Source: Shewanella cutis (lineage in GTDB: Bacteria > Pseudomonadota > Gammaproteobacteria > Enterobacterales > Shewanellaceae). From it: 64,000 nt of DNA. Shown here in pieces: positions 1 to 9,508 of the stretch; position 1 is the first letter of the stretch; each line of letters starts with the position of its first letter. The DNA lies in NCBI RefSeq assembly GCF_022410515.1, contig NZ_JACSDI010000001.1, positions 1,054,001-1,118,000 on the forward strand. The letters are read 5' to 3'. The translations under genes and the position numbers were made by a program. The notes beneath the pieces are model-generated. The model ran no database searches and was not told where the DNA came from. It was given only the letters and a program-made list of their open reading frames with translations.

Positions 1-157
1 GATTCAGCGGCTCTAAACGGCGGATAGAGTTCCACAGGATCTGTTCCATTTCGGGGGTTGATGGCGGGAAAAACTCAAAAGAAACATTAATATCGCCATT
101 AAGTTCAGACAAACTTTGGTTTAGCGAATGTGAATGTTGTGCGTGATGAAAAGCCAT
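1..157 (-). CDS. metF: 5,10-methylenetetrahydrofolate reductase, N-terminal part
   Basis: Only the first 52 codons lie in the window; the rest continues past position 1. The predicted N-terminus contains VSFEFFPPSTPEME, the typical opening strand of the MetF TIM barrel, which carries an FAD-binding and catalytic Glu. The ATG at 157 is preceded by AGGAAA. MetF makes 5-methyl-THF, the methyl donor for methionine synthesis in the cytoplasm. An array of MetJ-box-like octamers lies about 70-100 nt upstream, which fits control by MetJ. The call is firm for a partial gene. Confidence 0.93.
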   Translation of the reverse strand, partial: MAFHHAQHSHSLNQSLSELNGDINVSFEFFPPSTPEMEQILWNSIRRLEPLN

Positions 158-226
158 GTGTATTTCCTCAACCGCCCGAGTGCGACACTTATCGCGACTG
201 GTACGACTTATAAATGCAGTAATTTA

Positions 227-258
227 ATCCATATGGACGTTTGGACGTCTATATGTCC
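227..258. promoter_or_regulatory. MetJ operator array upstream of metF
   Basis: Four contiguous 8-bp units can be read: atccatat, ggacgttt, ggacgtct and atatgtcc. They resemble the known MetJ consensus AGACGTCT, best at 235-250. MetJ binds such tandem met boxes cooperatively with SAM as corepressor. The position upstream of metF fits repression; binding is inferred. Confidence 0.75.
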
Positions 259-354
259 ATATACTAGAGAAACTGACGGTTAAGTCAAGCCAAAAAATCC
301 CCATTTGTGGTAATTTCTGCCCCATAGATGAGTCTATTTATTCTAGACAATAAA

Positions 355-376
355 AAAGGACTCGAATGAGTCCTTT
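355..376 (-). terminator. Rho-independent terminator of metBL
   Basis: A perfect 9-bp stem (AAAGGACTC/GAGTCCTTT) with a 4-nt loop is followed by a T run when read on the minus strand, about 70 nt after the metL stop. Confidence 0.85.
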
Positions 377-447
377 AAGTTTATGAATATAGGCAAAATC
401 AACTTGAAGATACGGGGTTTAGTCTCTTCAAGTGTCTGGGTTTATGA

Positions 448-2841
448 CTACTCTTGCAGCAGATCGCGGCAGATCTGTGTTAGATCCGATTGTACAGCTG
501 CCGCGGTCACTTCGCGGCCCGCACCCGGCCCACGAATGATCAAAGGATTACCTTGATAGAAGGCTGAGCGGATCACAAACACATTGTCCCCAGGCGTTAA
601 ATTGGCGTAGGGGTGGCTCGCATCAATCCACTGTAATCCCACCTCGGCTTTGAGGACTGCGCCGCTATTATCCAAGGAAGCGACATATCTCAGCACCTTG
701 TTTTGTTCCGCCGCCGCGCCATATTGTTGCAATAATTCATCATCTAACTCACCGATGCGGGCAAGGAATTGCTCCAACGGAATATCCGCTAAATGGGCGG
801 GCACTAGGGAGCGCAGCTCAATATCCTCAAGCTCGATTTCTAGGCCGATTTCACGGGCTAAAATCAGCAACTTGCGCTGCATATCGCGGCCAGAAAGATC
901 GTCGCGAGGATCGGGTTCGGTAATCCCTAAACCACGCGCTTCAATCACTAATTCCGAGAAGGGTTTGCTGGTATCGTATTTCTCAAATAACCAACACAGG
1001 GTGCCAGAGAAAATCCCACCCACGGCCTCAACACTATCACCACTGTTACGCAGATCGTTTAAGGCATGCTGAATAGGTAAACCCGCGCCGCAGCTGGCGT
1101 TATAGCGCCAGAATAAACGGCGATAACCGAGTTGTTCCTTCAATTCCCGATAAAAAGGCAGCGGGCCAGAACCCGCCAGTTTGTTCGCGCTGACCATATG
1201 GATGCCGCGCTCGAAAAACTCTGGGTATTGTAGGGTTAAGCTGGCGCTGGCACTGATATCTAATGCAATCAGTTCATCACAGTTAAGTTGTTCTAATTGT
1301 TCAAATAGATGCTCGTACTGCCAAGGAGTGGCTTCGTTATCGAATTCTTGCTGCCAGCTTTGTAGATCCACCCCCGTGGACTTAATCAGGGCTTTACTGG
1401 AAGTAACCAGACCGACTAACTCGACTTGCGCTTCAAGCTCTTGATTTAACGAGGGAGAAACTGACTTAAACAGCTTTACCCACGCCTCGCCAATATTGCC
1501 AACACCCAGCAGCAATACGCCAATGCGTTTACGCGGGCCCGCACAGCGGCGATGCACTTTTTGGGTCAGCAGATTAACCTGCGATTGTGGCACTAAGGTC
1601 ACCAGACTTAAATCACCACTGAACAAGGGCTTAGCATCGCGGCTCAATAAGCGGGCAAAGCTGCGGCGATAATGCTCGGCATCGGCACTCACCAGCGCCA
1701 CTAAACCGAGTTCGGTATTAATTTGCAGATCTTTAATGCCGAGGGCTTCAGCCTGCGCATCCAATAATTTCTGTACTTGTTTTTGATTTTCAGCGGTATA
1801 GGCAAGCTCAAGCCGTTGATGCGCCGATACCCAATGCGCCAGCGGCGTTAATCCTGCTTCGCCTAATTGCTCAAGCAGACTGGCCACATCACCCGCGATC
1901 TTAAAGCCAAATAACACCACGGCATTTAGATTGGTCACCACAGGCGCGCTCGCTGAGGAGCTGTGCGGTGCAATCAGGGTAAAGTCGGTGTGGGAGGCGT
2001 AGCTTGAACGCACAGCCAAGCTCACCTCAGTGTTAAACAGCGGCTGCAAAGTGCGTGAATGCAACACGGGCGAGCCTAAACGCGCCAAGCGATCGGCTTC
2101 GGCGAGGGACATGCTCTTGAGTAATTTCGCATCGTTGATCTTATTCGGATCAGCGTTAAATACCCCTTCAACGTCGGTCCAAATGGTCACACGCTCAATG
2201 TCGGCAAGGCTTGCTATCAAGCTAGCGCTAAAGTCAGAACCATTTCGACCCAATAGCAAGGTATCGCCGCGCTCGTTGGCGCAGATAAAACCGGTGATCA
2301 CTAAACGCTCGTTAGGATGTGCGGCCAGTAAGGCTTGTACTTTGGCGCGAGATTCTTGCACACGGATTTGTGGCACGGCGGCCTCGTCGGCCACAAGAAT
2401 CGAGCAGGCATCCACATGGCTTGCGGCCACGCCCGATTCGCGCAGCAGCGCCGCCATCAGGCGCGCTGACCAACGCTCACCAAAGCTCACTACATGGCTA
2501 ATTTGATAATCGTTACGGGAATCTAAAGATAACAAACTGATTAACTGGGCTTTATCCGTCGTTAAACGCTCACGTAAATCCCGCGCTTGCTCGTTAGATA
2601 ACAGCTGCTCAATCAAGCCTTGCTGATAGCTGATGAGGACTTGTAATTCTTCTTGCCATAATTGGTTGCTATCGCGCAGCGACAACAACTTATATAAAAA
2701 GTTAGTGGTTTTACCCGCGGCAGACACCACCACCAGATCATCACTGTGGCCATGGGTTAACAGAATATGGGCGACTCGGCGGTAACAATCGGCATCGGCT
2801 AAGCTGGAACCACCAAATTTATGTAAGTGACAACGTGCCAT
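448..2841 (-). CDS. metL: bifunctional aspartokinase II / homoserine dehydrogenase II
   Basis: This 797-aa cytoplasmic enzyme catalyses the first and third steps of the aspartate pathway, ATP-dependent phosphorylation of aspartate and NAD(P)H reduction of aspartate semialdehyde. The N-terminal kinase opens with HKFGGSSLA (about residues 7-15). A divergent ACT-like linker follows at about 310-430. The dehydrogenase starts with the Rossmann motif LLGVGNIGEAW near residue 444. Length is close to that of E. coli MetL. It lies 11 nt after metB on the same strand, so the two form an operon ending at the 355-376 terminator. The context with metB, metJ and metF favours metL over thrA. ATG at 2841. 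Confidence 0.95.
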   Translation of the reverse strand: MARCHLHKFGGSSLADADCYRRVAHILLTHGHSDDLVVVSAAGKTTNFLYKLLSLRDSNQLWQEELQVLISYQQGLIEQLLSNEQARDLRERLTTDKAQLISLLSLDSRNDYQISHVVSFGERWSARLMAALLRESGVAASHVDACSILVADEAAVPQIRVQESRAKVQALLAAHPNERLVITGFICANERGDTLLLGRNGSDFSASLIASLADIERVTIWTDVEGVFNADPNKINDAKLLKSMSLAEADRLARLGSPVLHSRTLQPLFNTEVSLAVRSSYASHTDFTLIAPHSSSASAPVVTNLNAVVLFGFKIAGDVASLLEQLGEAGLTPLAHWVSAHQRLELAYTAENQKQVQKLLDAQAEALGIKDLQINTELGLVALVSADAEHYRRSFARLLSRDAKPLFSGDLSLVTLVPQSQVNLLTQKVHRRCAGPRKRIGVLLLGVGNIGEAWVKLFKSVSPSLNQELEAQVELVGLVTSSKALIKSTGVDLQSWQQEFDNEATPWQYEHLFEQLEQLNCDELIALDISASASLTLQYPEFFERGIHMVSANKLAGSGPLPFYRELKEQLGYRRLFWRYNASCGAGLPIQHALNDLRNSGDSVEAVGGIFSGTLCWLFEKYDTSKPFSELVIEARGLGITEPDPRDDLSGRDMQRKLLILAREIGLEIELEDIELRSLVPAHLADIPLEQFLARIGELDDELLQQYGAAAEQNKVLRYVASLDNSGAVLKAEVGLQWIDASHPYANLTPGDNVFVIRSAFYQGNPLIIRGPGAGREVTAAAVQSDLTQICRDLLQE

Positions 2842-2852
2842 CTATTATTCCT

Positions 2853-4034
2853 CTACTGACAAGCCGCTACGGCGGCCAATCCTGCTTGAATATCTGCAAC
2901 TAAGTCGTCGGCATCTTCAATACCAACCGACAAACGTAATAGGGTGTCTTTAATGCCAGCTTCAAAACGCGCCTGCGGCTCCATCGCCCTGTGAGTCATG
3001 GTTGCAGGCACGGCTACGAGACTCTCGACGCCGCCTAAACTCTCAGCCACGCTGAATAAACTTAAGGCATCTAAAAAGGCGACCACTTCGGCCTCGCCGC
3101 CCTTAAGCTCAAAACTCAGCATAGCGCCAAAGCCTTTTTGTTGCTTGGCGGCAATGGCATGGCCGGGATGATCCACAAGGCCTGGGTAATACACTTTGCT
3201 CACCACTGGGCTGCTAGTCAGTACGTCCACAATACGCTGGGCATTGTTTTGGTGCTCGCGAATGCGCACGGCTAAAGTACGCAGGCCGCGCAGGGTTTGA
3301 TAACTATCAAACGCGCTACCGGTTAAGCCTAAGGTGTTCGACCACCAATGTAAGGTCTCACCAATTTGGGGATCTTTGGCGATCACCGCGCCGCCCACCA
3401 CATCGCTATGGCCATTAATGTATTTCGTGGTGGAGTGGATAACGATATCGGCGCCAAGCAATAGCGGTTGCTGCAAAATCGGCGATAGGAAAGTGTTGTC
3501 CACTACCACTAACGCACCCACACCGTGGCTCGCCTTGGCGATAGCCTCAATATCAACCACCCGCAGTAATGGGTTGGATGGGGTTTCAATCCACACCATT
3601 TTAGGTTGCTGAGCGATGGCCTGCGCAAGTGCTTGGCTGTCGGTTTGATCGACCACCAGCAGTTTAAATTGGCCCTTTTTAGCCAAGTTAGTGAATAAAC
3701 GGTAAGAACCGCCATAACAGTCGTGGGGCACCACCAGTAAATCATCTGGACCAAGCAACGTGGTGACTAAGGTAATGGCGGCCATGCCAGTGCAGGTCAC
3801 CACACCGGTTGCGCCCTTTTCCAGCTTAGCTAAGGCATCGCCTAAGATGCTGCGGGTAGGATTGCCGGAACGGCTGTAATCAAATTCGCGCGGATTTTTA
3901 TGACCATCGAAGGCGTAATTCGTCGACAGGTAAATTGGCGGCACCACGGCGCCATATTGAGTATCGCTTTCGATACCCTGACGCACTGCCAATGTGGCTA
4001 ATTGACGTTCGGTCACTAATTTGCCTGCGGTCAT
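2853..4034 (-). CDS. metB: cystathionine gamma-synthase
   Basis: This 393-aa PLP enzyme of the Cys/Met metabolism family (fold type I) condenses an activated homoserine ester with cysteine to cystathionine, the entry to transsulfuration. The PLP lysine sits in HSTTKYINGHSD near residue 205. DYSRSGNPTR (about 52-61) is the conserved active-site and phosphate-binding segment. It is the first gene of metBL, divergent from metJ, with MetJ-box clusters in the intergenic space. A cystathionine beta-lyase or O-acetylhomoserine lyase of the same family cannot be excluded by motif alone. Linkage to metL and metJ makes metB much more likely. Confidence 0.93.
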   Translation of the reverse strand: MTAGKLVTERQLATLAVRQGIESDTQYGAVVPPIYLSTNYAFDGHKNPREFDYSRSGNPTRSILGDALAKLEKGATGVVTCTGMAAITLVTTLLGPDDLLVVPHDCYGGSYRLFTNLAKKGQFKLLVVDQTDSQALAQAIAQQPKMVWIETPSNPLLRVVDIEAIAKASHGVGALVVVDNTFLSPILQQPLLLGADIVIHSTTKYINGHSDVVGGAVIAKDPQIGETLHWWSNTLGLTGSAFDSYQTLRGLRTLAVRIREHQNNAQRIVDVLTSSPVVSKVYYPGLVDHPGHAIAAKQQKGFGAMLSFELKGGEAEVVAFLDALSLFSVAESLGGVESLVAVPATMTHRAMEPQARFEAGIKDTLLRLSVGIEDADDLVADIQAGLAAVAACQ

Positions 4035-4065
4035 CGGGAACTCCTAAGTTCGCAAAGAGATGTCT

Positions 4066-4136
4066 GGACGTCTAAATGTACCTAAGCCCAGTGGTATCGT
4101 CAATAGGCGTTAAGACGTTTAGACGTCTAAACATAA
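4066..4136. promoter_or_regulatory. MetJ operators between metB and metJ
   Basis: Two clusters of met boxes are visible: ggacgtct at 4066-4073, close to the metB start, and the tandem agacgttt-agacgtct at 4113-4128 with a weaker third unit to 4136. The second cluster contains one perfect consensus octamer. The arrangement suggests that MetJ controls both metBL and its own gene. Confidence 0.8.
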
Positions 4137-4238
4137 AGAAATCTGTTTGCAATCGCTCAGAAATAGTAGCAATAATTTGACTGTAATCTGTAAGGGTTTA
4201 AAATCTGCCCCGAATTTAGCGTTATAACAGGTGAGTCA

Positions 4239-4553
4239 ATGACTGAATGGAATGGGGAATACATCAGCCCCTATGCTGAACATGGCAAGAAGAATGAACA
4301 AGTAAAGAAAATTACTGTGTCTATTCCGCTCAAAGTGCTAAAAGTCCTCACGGATGAACGCACGCGTCGTCAGGTCAACAACCTGCGCCATGCGACCAAT
4401 AGCGAACTGTTGTGCGAAGCATTTTTGCATGCCTACACCGGCCAGCCTCTGCCTGATGATGCCGATCTGTCAAAAGAGTGCCCAGATAGCATCCCCGCCG
4501 AAGCCAAGCGGTTGATGGACGAAATGGGGATCGAGTGGGAAGACATGGAATAA
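4239..4553 (+). CDS. metJ: methionine repressor MetJ
   Basis: This 104-aa ribbon-helix-helix repressor uses S-adenosylmethionine as corepressor. The segment [18 protein letters not shown] (about residues 24-41) is the beta-strand that inserts into the major groove, followed by [20 protein letters not shown] (helices). Size matches the family, which is about 105 aa. It is divergent from metB with met boxes between. The ATG at 4239 follows GGTGAG. A strong inverted repeat ends the gene at 4590-4640. Confidence 0.96.
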   Translation: MTEWNGEYISPYAEHGKKNEQVKKITVSIPLKVLKVLTDERTRRQVNNLRHATNSELLCEAFLHAYTGQPLPDDADLSKECPDSIPAEAKRLMDEMGIEWEDME

Positions 4554-4589
4554 CGCTTACGCGTCCATAATCCTGCCGTAACTAATTAT

Positions 4590-4644
4590 TAGGGATCGTT
4601 AATGCTCATCCGGCGTGGTGGGCTAAAGTAACGATCCCTATTTT
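4590..4644 (+). terminator. terminator after metJ
   Basis: A perfect 12-bp inverted repeat (TAGGGATCGTTA/TAACGATCCCTA) encloses a loop that can itself pair (gctcatcc/ggtgggc with G-U pairs). It is followed by TTTTGTTTTG and sits 37 nt after the metJ stop, just before the next start codon. Confidence 0.75.
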
Positions 4645-4660
4645 GTTTTGATGGAATCCT

Positions 4661-5404
4661 ATGTTCTCCTTGATCGATCCACAAACACTCGCCATTGCGT
4701 CTGTGATTGTGTTTTTAGGTGCCCTCACCCAGAGTCTGATTGGGTTTGGCTTAGCCGTGGTCGCCAGTCCGCTACTGTATATCGTCGATCCCCAATTAGT
4801 GCCTGCCCCGGTGATTGTGATGGGATTTTCCATCGCGCTACTCACCCTATTGCGTGAACGCGGCCATTTAGAATTCAATGGCTTGCAATATGCGCTTATT
4901 GGTCGAGTACCCGGTGGCTTTATCGGTGCCAGCCTATTACTGTTTGCGCCGCAGCCTGTTCTAGGCCTAGCGATTGCTGCGATTGTGACGATTGCCGTAG
5001 TGCTCAGTTTGTACAAATTTAGCTTGCCCGTGAACAAAACCACGCTCTTTGGGGCTGGCGTTATCTCGGGGATCTTTGGCAATATCGCCGCCATTGGTGG
5101 CCCACCGATGGCGATTTTATTGGCGGGTAAGGATGCTTCGCAGTTTCGCGCGGCGCTGTCGGCCTTCTTTATTTTTAGTTCGACCATTGCCTTGGCGATT
5201 CTTGGGGTGACGGGCCTACTCGAAATCAAGCACTTATGGCTGTCGCTAATGCTATTGCCCTCGGTCTTTTTAGGCTATCTCGTGGCGGGCAAACTGGTGG
5301 GGAATGTGGATAAACATAAAACCAAGATGGCGACCTTAGCCCTCTGCGCTATCAGCGCCTTAGTGCTCACGGTTAAATCAGTGATTGAGTTATTACCGCA
5401 ATAA
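4661..5404 (+). CDS. TauE/SafE-family membrane permease
   Basis: This 247-aa inner-membrane protein has about eight hydrophobic segments. It shows the family's two-repeat architecture, in which each half has a Gly/Pro-rich core: TQSLIGFGLAVVASPLL near the N-terminus and GIFGNIAAIGGPPMAI in the middle. Members of TauE/SafE (formerly DUF81) are proposed exporters or importers of sulfite, sulfonates and other small anions; the substrate here cannot be read from sequence. It sits between metJ and psrABC, which may hint at a sulfur-related substrate, but this is only context. No partner gene is adjacent on the same strand. Confidence 0.85.
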   Translation: MFSLIDPQTLAIASVIVFLGALTQSLIGFGLAVVASPLLYIVDPQLVPAPVIVMGFSIALLTLLRERGHLEFNGLQYALIGRVPGGFIGASLLLFAPQPVLGLAIAAIVTIAVVLSLYKFSLPVNKTTLFGAGVISGIFGNIAAIGGPPMAILLAGKDASQFRAALSAFFIFSSTIALAILGVTGLLEIKHLWLSLMLLPSVFLGYLVAGKLVGNVDKHKTKMATLALCAISALVLTVKSVIELLPQ

Positions 5405-5425
5405 CCCCCTTCCAATCGCAGCCAT

Positions 5426-5453
5426 AAAAAAGCACCGTTTAACGGTGCTTTTT
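5426..5453. terminator. bidirectional terminator
   Basis: AAAAAGCACCGTT pairs with AACGGTGCTTTTT, giving A/T runs on both sides. It lies between the convergent permease gene and psrC and could serve both strands. Confidence 0.85.
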
Positions 5454-5484
5454 GTTGCTGTGGATACGAGTTGTCATCCACTCG

Positions 5485-5514
5485 AGCATCACTTAATCGC
5501 ATTTAAGTGATGCT
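5485..5514. repeat. 12-bp perfect inverted repeat downstream of psrC
   Basis: AGCATCACTTAA/TTAAGTGATGCT encloses a 6-nt spacer, 22 nt beyond the psrC stop. It lacks a T run. It may be an mRNA 3' stabilising hairpin or a protein-binding site. Confidence 0.5.
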
Positions 5515-5535
5515 TATTGCTCTAGCATCAATACG

Positions 5536-6480
5536 TTAGCTTAAGTAACTTTGGCCCGCATACACAATAAAGTGTCTTAGCGCGAGCACACCGGTTAAGC
5601 TGGCACAGGCCACCATAATCATTGCGCCCTTAGTGTGGCGAGTCGCAGCGGGTAGCAGCATAAACAGCAATGGCACACCAAAGCCAATCCCCACGACACC
5701 AATCCAGAATACGCTTGCCCACACGCCAGAGGTAAGTGATGCCAGCGCAGCAGCAGCCGCACCGCCCTTAAAGTACAAGGCGCAGAACAACATAAACAGG
5801 AACATGATTTCGATTGCCATCACTGGCAGCTCTAAGCCATGCATTTTGGCTAAGGTCTTGTCGTGACTATCGGTTTTGAACATCACCAGCGCCAGCACCG
5901 CATTGGCCGCCGCACCCGCTGATAAACCAGATACCAAAAACAGTGCAGGCAATACCGCAGTGTTTAGCATCGGATAGGCATTCATCGCCGAGATTAAGAA
6001 GCCAGTGTAAGCACCCACACCAATGGCAAGGACAAACAACAGCACTTCAATCAGCTTTCTAAAGGGCATCAGCAGCTTAGCGATAGGCACTAAGAAACCT
6101 AAGCCCCACTTTGGCAAATCGTCACGCAGTACTAAAATCGCGTAGGCAAATGCCAAGGGTGAGTAAGCCAGCAGCGCTAATACCCCAATCGCCATAACGG
6201 ATTGGAAGTTGTAGTTAATTAAAATCAACCAGAAGTGGAAAGGCTTAGTTAAATCAAACACTAAACAAGCCAAGCCTAAGCTGATGGCCACAGGGCCAAT
6301 AATCGCCGCGGCCTTGAGGATATTGCTCTCAACTTGTGTTTGTTCTTGATTGAACCAACGCAAACCAATGCCAATCAGCAAACTTCCGGCGGATAAACCC
6401 GCCATAAACAGATACACGGCGATGACCCAGTGCCAAGTGACGGGATCATATTGCGCCATATCGCCCCAAGTATTGTTCAT
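5536..6480 (-). CDS. psrC: polysulfide/thiosulfate reductase membrane subunit (NrfD family)
   Basis: This 314-aa polytopic inner-membrane protein of the NrfD/PsrC family has about eight to nine hydrophobic helices and no haem-ligating pattern. In such complexes it oxidises the quinol and passes electrons to the iron-sulfur subunit. The longest frame starts with TTG; I chose the ATG at 6480, which follows GGAGGG at good spacing and lies 2 nt after the psrB stop. It is the third gene of a tight psrABC operon. In S. oneidensis the homologous operon is needed for anaerobic reduction of thiosulfate and elemental sulfur (shown for psrA). Confidence 0.88.
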   Translation of the reverse strand: MNNTWGDMAQYDPVTWHWVIAVYLFMAGLSAGSLLIGIGLRWFNQEQTQVESNILKAAAIIGPVAISLGLACLVFDLTKPFHFWLILINYNFQSVMAIGVLALLAYSPLAFAYAILVLRDDLPKWGLGFLVPIAKLLMPFRKLIEVLLFVLAIGVGAYTGFLISAMNAYPMLNTAVLPALFLVSGLSAGAAANAVLALVMFKTDSHDKTLAKMHGLELPVMAIEIMFLFMLFCALYFKGGAAAAALASLTSGVWASVFWIGVVGIGFGVPLLFMLLPAATRHTKGAMIMVACASLTGVLALRHFIVYAGQSYLS

Positions 6481-6482
6481 AA

Positions 6483-7049
6483 TCAAATCCCTCCTCTTTT
6501 GGTAGGAACGCGATATACCCTAGGTTTAGTGCCTAAATGGGTCTTATCTTGGTAAGTGATCTTAGTGTTGAGCAGTGTGGCCACTTCACTTTGTGGATCG
6601 TTAGCATCGCCAAACACCAAGGCATCGGTCGGACATACAGTCACACAGGCAGGCTCTTCACCCCGGGCCAAACGCGTGTCTTTACAGAAATTACACTTGT
6701 CAGCCACTTTGGTTTCGGGATTCATAAAACGCACTTTGTAGGGACACGCCGCCACGCAGTACATACAACCCACACACTTGTCGCCGTGGATGGAGACAAT
6801 GCCATCTTCGCCCACGTAGGCCGCGCCCGTTGGACACACCTTCACACAAGGCGCATCTTCACACTGCTGGCAAGACACCCTGTGGTACTTAAAGTGCAGA
6901 TTGGGCATTTCGCCATAAGGCCCTTCGACTCTCACCTGCAAACGGGTCACCCCTTCTGGTACGCCGTTTTCACTGCGGCAAGCCACGTTACAGGCTTGGC
7001 AGCCGATGCACTTGTTCTCATCGTGCACCATCACATATCTTTTCGTCAT
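6483..7049 (-). CDS. psrB: polysulfide/thiosulfate reductase 4Fe-4S subunit
   Basis: This 188-aa ferredoxin-type electron-transfer subunit has four Cys clusters: CIGCQACNVAC, CQQCEDAPCVKVCP, CVGCMYCVAACP, and a split CNFC with CVTVCP. They fit four 4Fe-4S centres that link the Mo subunit to the membrane subunit. The longest frame opens with TTG at 7061; the ATG at 7049 is preceded by GGAGG and is preferred. That leaves 12 nt after the psrA stop. The same architecture occurs in PhsB, NrfC and DmsB. Confidence 0.92.
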   Translation of the reverse strand: MTKRYVMVHDENKCIGCQACNVACRSENGVPEGVTRLQVRVEGPYGEMPNLHFKYHRVSCQQCEDAPCVKVCPTGAAYVGEDGIVSIHGDKCVGCMYCVAACPYKVRFMNPETKVADKCNFCKDTRLARGEEPACVTVCPTDALVFGDANDPQSEVATLLNTKITYQDKTHLGTKPRVYRVPTKRGGI

Positions 7050-7061
7050 TTGAGCCTCCAA

Positions 7062-9344
7062 TTAGCGTTTTGCCAGCGTGACGCCAGTGGTGTGTACCGT
7101 CATGCCACACACAGGTGCGGTAACGTGGGGCAGTAAGTTGCCGCAGTGGATACCTTTGCCTGTCGCTCTAACCAACTCTTTGTTTTTAGAACCAAAGCCC
7201 ATATAGGCAAACACGGTATCGGGGCGAATGCCCGGGGTGACTAACGCGTGACCTTCCTCTGTACCAACACTGCTGGTTAAGCGGATAGGATCGCCATTGC
7301 TGATGCCTAATTTGCCTGCAGTGACGGGATGCACCCACACGGCGTTATCCGACATCAAATTCGCCAGCATGGGCACATTGTGGGTCGCGCCATTGGTATG
7401 CACCGCAACTTTACCTTGGATAAAGTAGAGTTCATTTGGCTTTTTAAGCTGCACTTCGCGGAACTTAATCACCCCACGTCCTGGCGCCATGGCTTCAACC
7501 TTGGCGGAGGTCAATTCAATCTTGCCGCTTGGGGTTTTAAAGCTGAGTAAACTGCCGTAGGTGCCGTCTTCATCCACGGGTTTGGCATTGGCATAGGCCT
7601 TGGTAAATTCGGCGACCATTTTAGGTTCACGCAACATAATCGGCTTACCGAAGCTGACAAAACCTTCGTCTTTGATCCGGCGCAGCAGCTCTGTGTCGCG
7701 GTTTACCTGCAACAGTTGCAGGGTCTCCATGTTTTCCCATGGATAGAATTCACTCAACCCTAGCTTATGGCCGATATCTTTAAAGATTTGCCATGAAGGA
7801 CGAGTATCACCTAAGGTTTCGACTACCCGTTGGCGCACATAGTAGGCAGGGTTTTTACCAGACTTGTCAGCGATTTCCTCATCGCGCTCAAGGTAGGTAG
7901 ACTCAGGTAAAATCACGTCGGCATAGGCCGCGGTTTCACTGATATACACATCGCACACCGCCACAAAGTCGAGCTTTTTCAAAGCTTCAACCACGCGCGC
8001 TCTATCGGTCATGGTTTGCATAGGGTTAGTGCGGGACATCACCCAGCCATGTAACTGATAAGGCACCGCGCTTAAGGTCGCATCGAGGATAGTTTGATAA
8101 ATCCCGCCCGATGACCACATCATGGCGTACTGCTCTTCCACTTGGTCGATACGTTTTGCCGCAGGCTTTGGCATATCTTTTACGCCGGGCTTACCCAGCA
8201 CAGGAGCCACATCTTCACCCGCAAGCTTGTTATAATCACCAGGCTTTTGACCAAGGTAGATACCGCCCTTACGCTCGATATTACCAATCAAGATGTTGGC
8301 AGCGTACAAGGCACGGCGCATTTCAAACTCTTCGGTGGTAAAGGTGGCTCGGTGACCAAAATCCACCACAGCATGGGGTGCTTTAGCCGCATATTCGCGG
8401 GCAATACGGCGAATATCTTTGGCGGGCACATCGGAGATGGTTTCGGCCCACTCTGGGGTATAGGCTTTTACTTCGGCGGCGAAGGCGTCAAAGCCTTCAA
8501 CATAACGCTCAACAAAGGCCTTGTCGTAAAGGTTTTCTTCAATCAATACATGGCATAACGCTAAAGCCACGGCCACGTCGGTACCGGGACGAATCGCGTA
8601 CCATTCATCGGCTTTATCGGCGACGATAGAGAATCTTGGTTCAAACACCACCAGCTTAGCGCCTTTATCCATTTGCGCCGCCATCATGCCACGGGTTTCG
8701 GACATGTTGATGCCTTCGTACAGGTTATGGCCGAAGTTAATGATGTATTTTGAGTTACTTAAATCGCGCTTTACCTTAGTGCCAAACATGGCCTTGGCGG
8801 CAATTTCATAACCACCTGGGCAAGTAGACGCATGGGTAAAAGTATTTGGGCTACCAAACGCTGTGGCGAGATGGAATAAGTGTTTTTCTTGCGAACCAGA
8901 TTTAGAGGAAAACGCCACCGCCTCTGGGCCGTGAGCTTGCTTGATTTTATTGAGGTTATCGGCAATTAGTTGATAGGCTTCATCCCAAGAGATCTCCGCC
9001 CACTTACCCTCGCCGCGCTCACCAACCCGCTTAAGGGGTTTCACAATCCGCTGTGGATCGTACAGCAAACTATGGCCAGCACCGCCGCGGGCACAGACTT
9101 TACCGCCAAAGGATTTAGCTGCCTTGTTACCGCTGATAAAGACGTTTTTGCCTTCAATCACCCGCGCTGAAATCGGGCAACGGGTTGAACACATCTCACA
9201 GATACTGGCAATTTCTTTGCCCATGCCCTTTAGCTGCTTGCTCTCTAATGCCGCTAAGCTGCCCGGCAATAAGCTGGCTAATGCACACGTTGCACCGCTG
9301 GCCCCTGCGCCCTTTAAAAAGGTTCGCCTATTAAGCTCAATCAT
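7062..9344 (-). CDS. psrA: polysulfide/thiosulfate reductase molybdopterin subunit
   Basis: This 760-aa periplasmic catalytic subunit of the DMSO-reductase superfamily carries a twin-arginine signal, NRRTFLKGAG, followed by a hydrophobic stretch. A 4Fe-4S site is visible as CEMCSTRCP plus a later Cys in KVCARGGAG, and the Mo ligand is likely the Cys of THASTCPGG. The longest frame begins 21 nt upstream; the ATG at 9344 has GGAGG at ideal spacing and puts the RR motif at residues 5-6. In S. oneidensis psrA is required for respiration of thiosulfate and sulfur. Polysulfide and thiosulfate specificity cannot be separated by reading. Confidence 0.92.
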   Translation of the reverse strand: MIELNRRTFLKGAGASGATCALASLLPGSLAALESKQLKGMGKEIASICEMCSTRCPISARVIEGKNVFISGNKAAKSFGGKVCARGGAGHSLLYDPQRIVKPLKRVGERGEGKWAEISWDEAYQLIADNLNKIKQAHGPEAVAFSSKSGSQEKHLFHLATAFGSPNTFTHASTCPGGYEIAAKAMFGTKVKRDLSNSKYIINFGHNLYEGINMSETRGMMAAQMDKGAKLVVFEPRFSIVADKADEWYAIRPGTDVAVALALCHVLIEENLYDKAFVERYVEGFDAFAAEVKAYTPEWAETISDVPAKDIRRIAREYAAKAPHAVVDFGHRATFTTEEFEMRRALYAANILIGNIERKGGIYLGQKPGDYNKLAGEDVAPVLGKPGVKDMPKPAAKRIDQVEEQYAMMWSSGGIYQTILDATLSAVPYQLHGWVMSRTNPMQTMTDRARVVEALKKLDFVAVCDVYISETAAYADVILPESTYLERDEEIADKSGKNPAYYVRQRVVETLGDTRPSWQIFKDIGHKLGLSEFYPWENMETLQLLQVNRDTELLRRIKDEGFVSFGKPIMLREPKMVAEFTKAYANAKPVDEDGTYGSLLSFKTPSGKIELTSAKVEAMAPGRGVIKFREVQLKKPNELYFIQGKVAVHTNGATHNVPMLANLMSDNAVWVHPVTAGKLGISNGDPIRLTSSVGTEEGHALVTPGIRPDTVFAYMGFGSKNKELVRATGKGIHCGNLLPHVTAPVCGMTVHTTGVTLAKR

Positions 9345-9508
9345 GGTTACCTCCATCACACTCATCCACCCTTATGCACCAATTGGCACACGCAAACTTA
9401 GGCTTTGGGTCACCACTGCGGTGAAACACTAAATTTGCTCACAGGTTTTTAGTTATTAATGCCAATGCCCTTAGACGCGCTGGCATTTTGCTGTTCCAAA
9501 GTCATTGT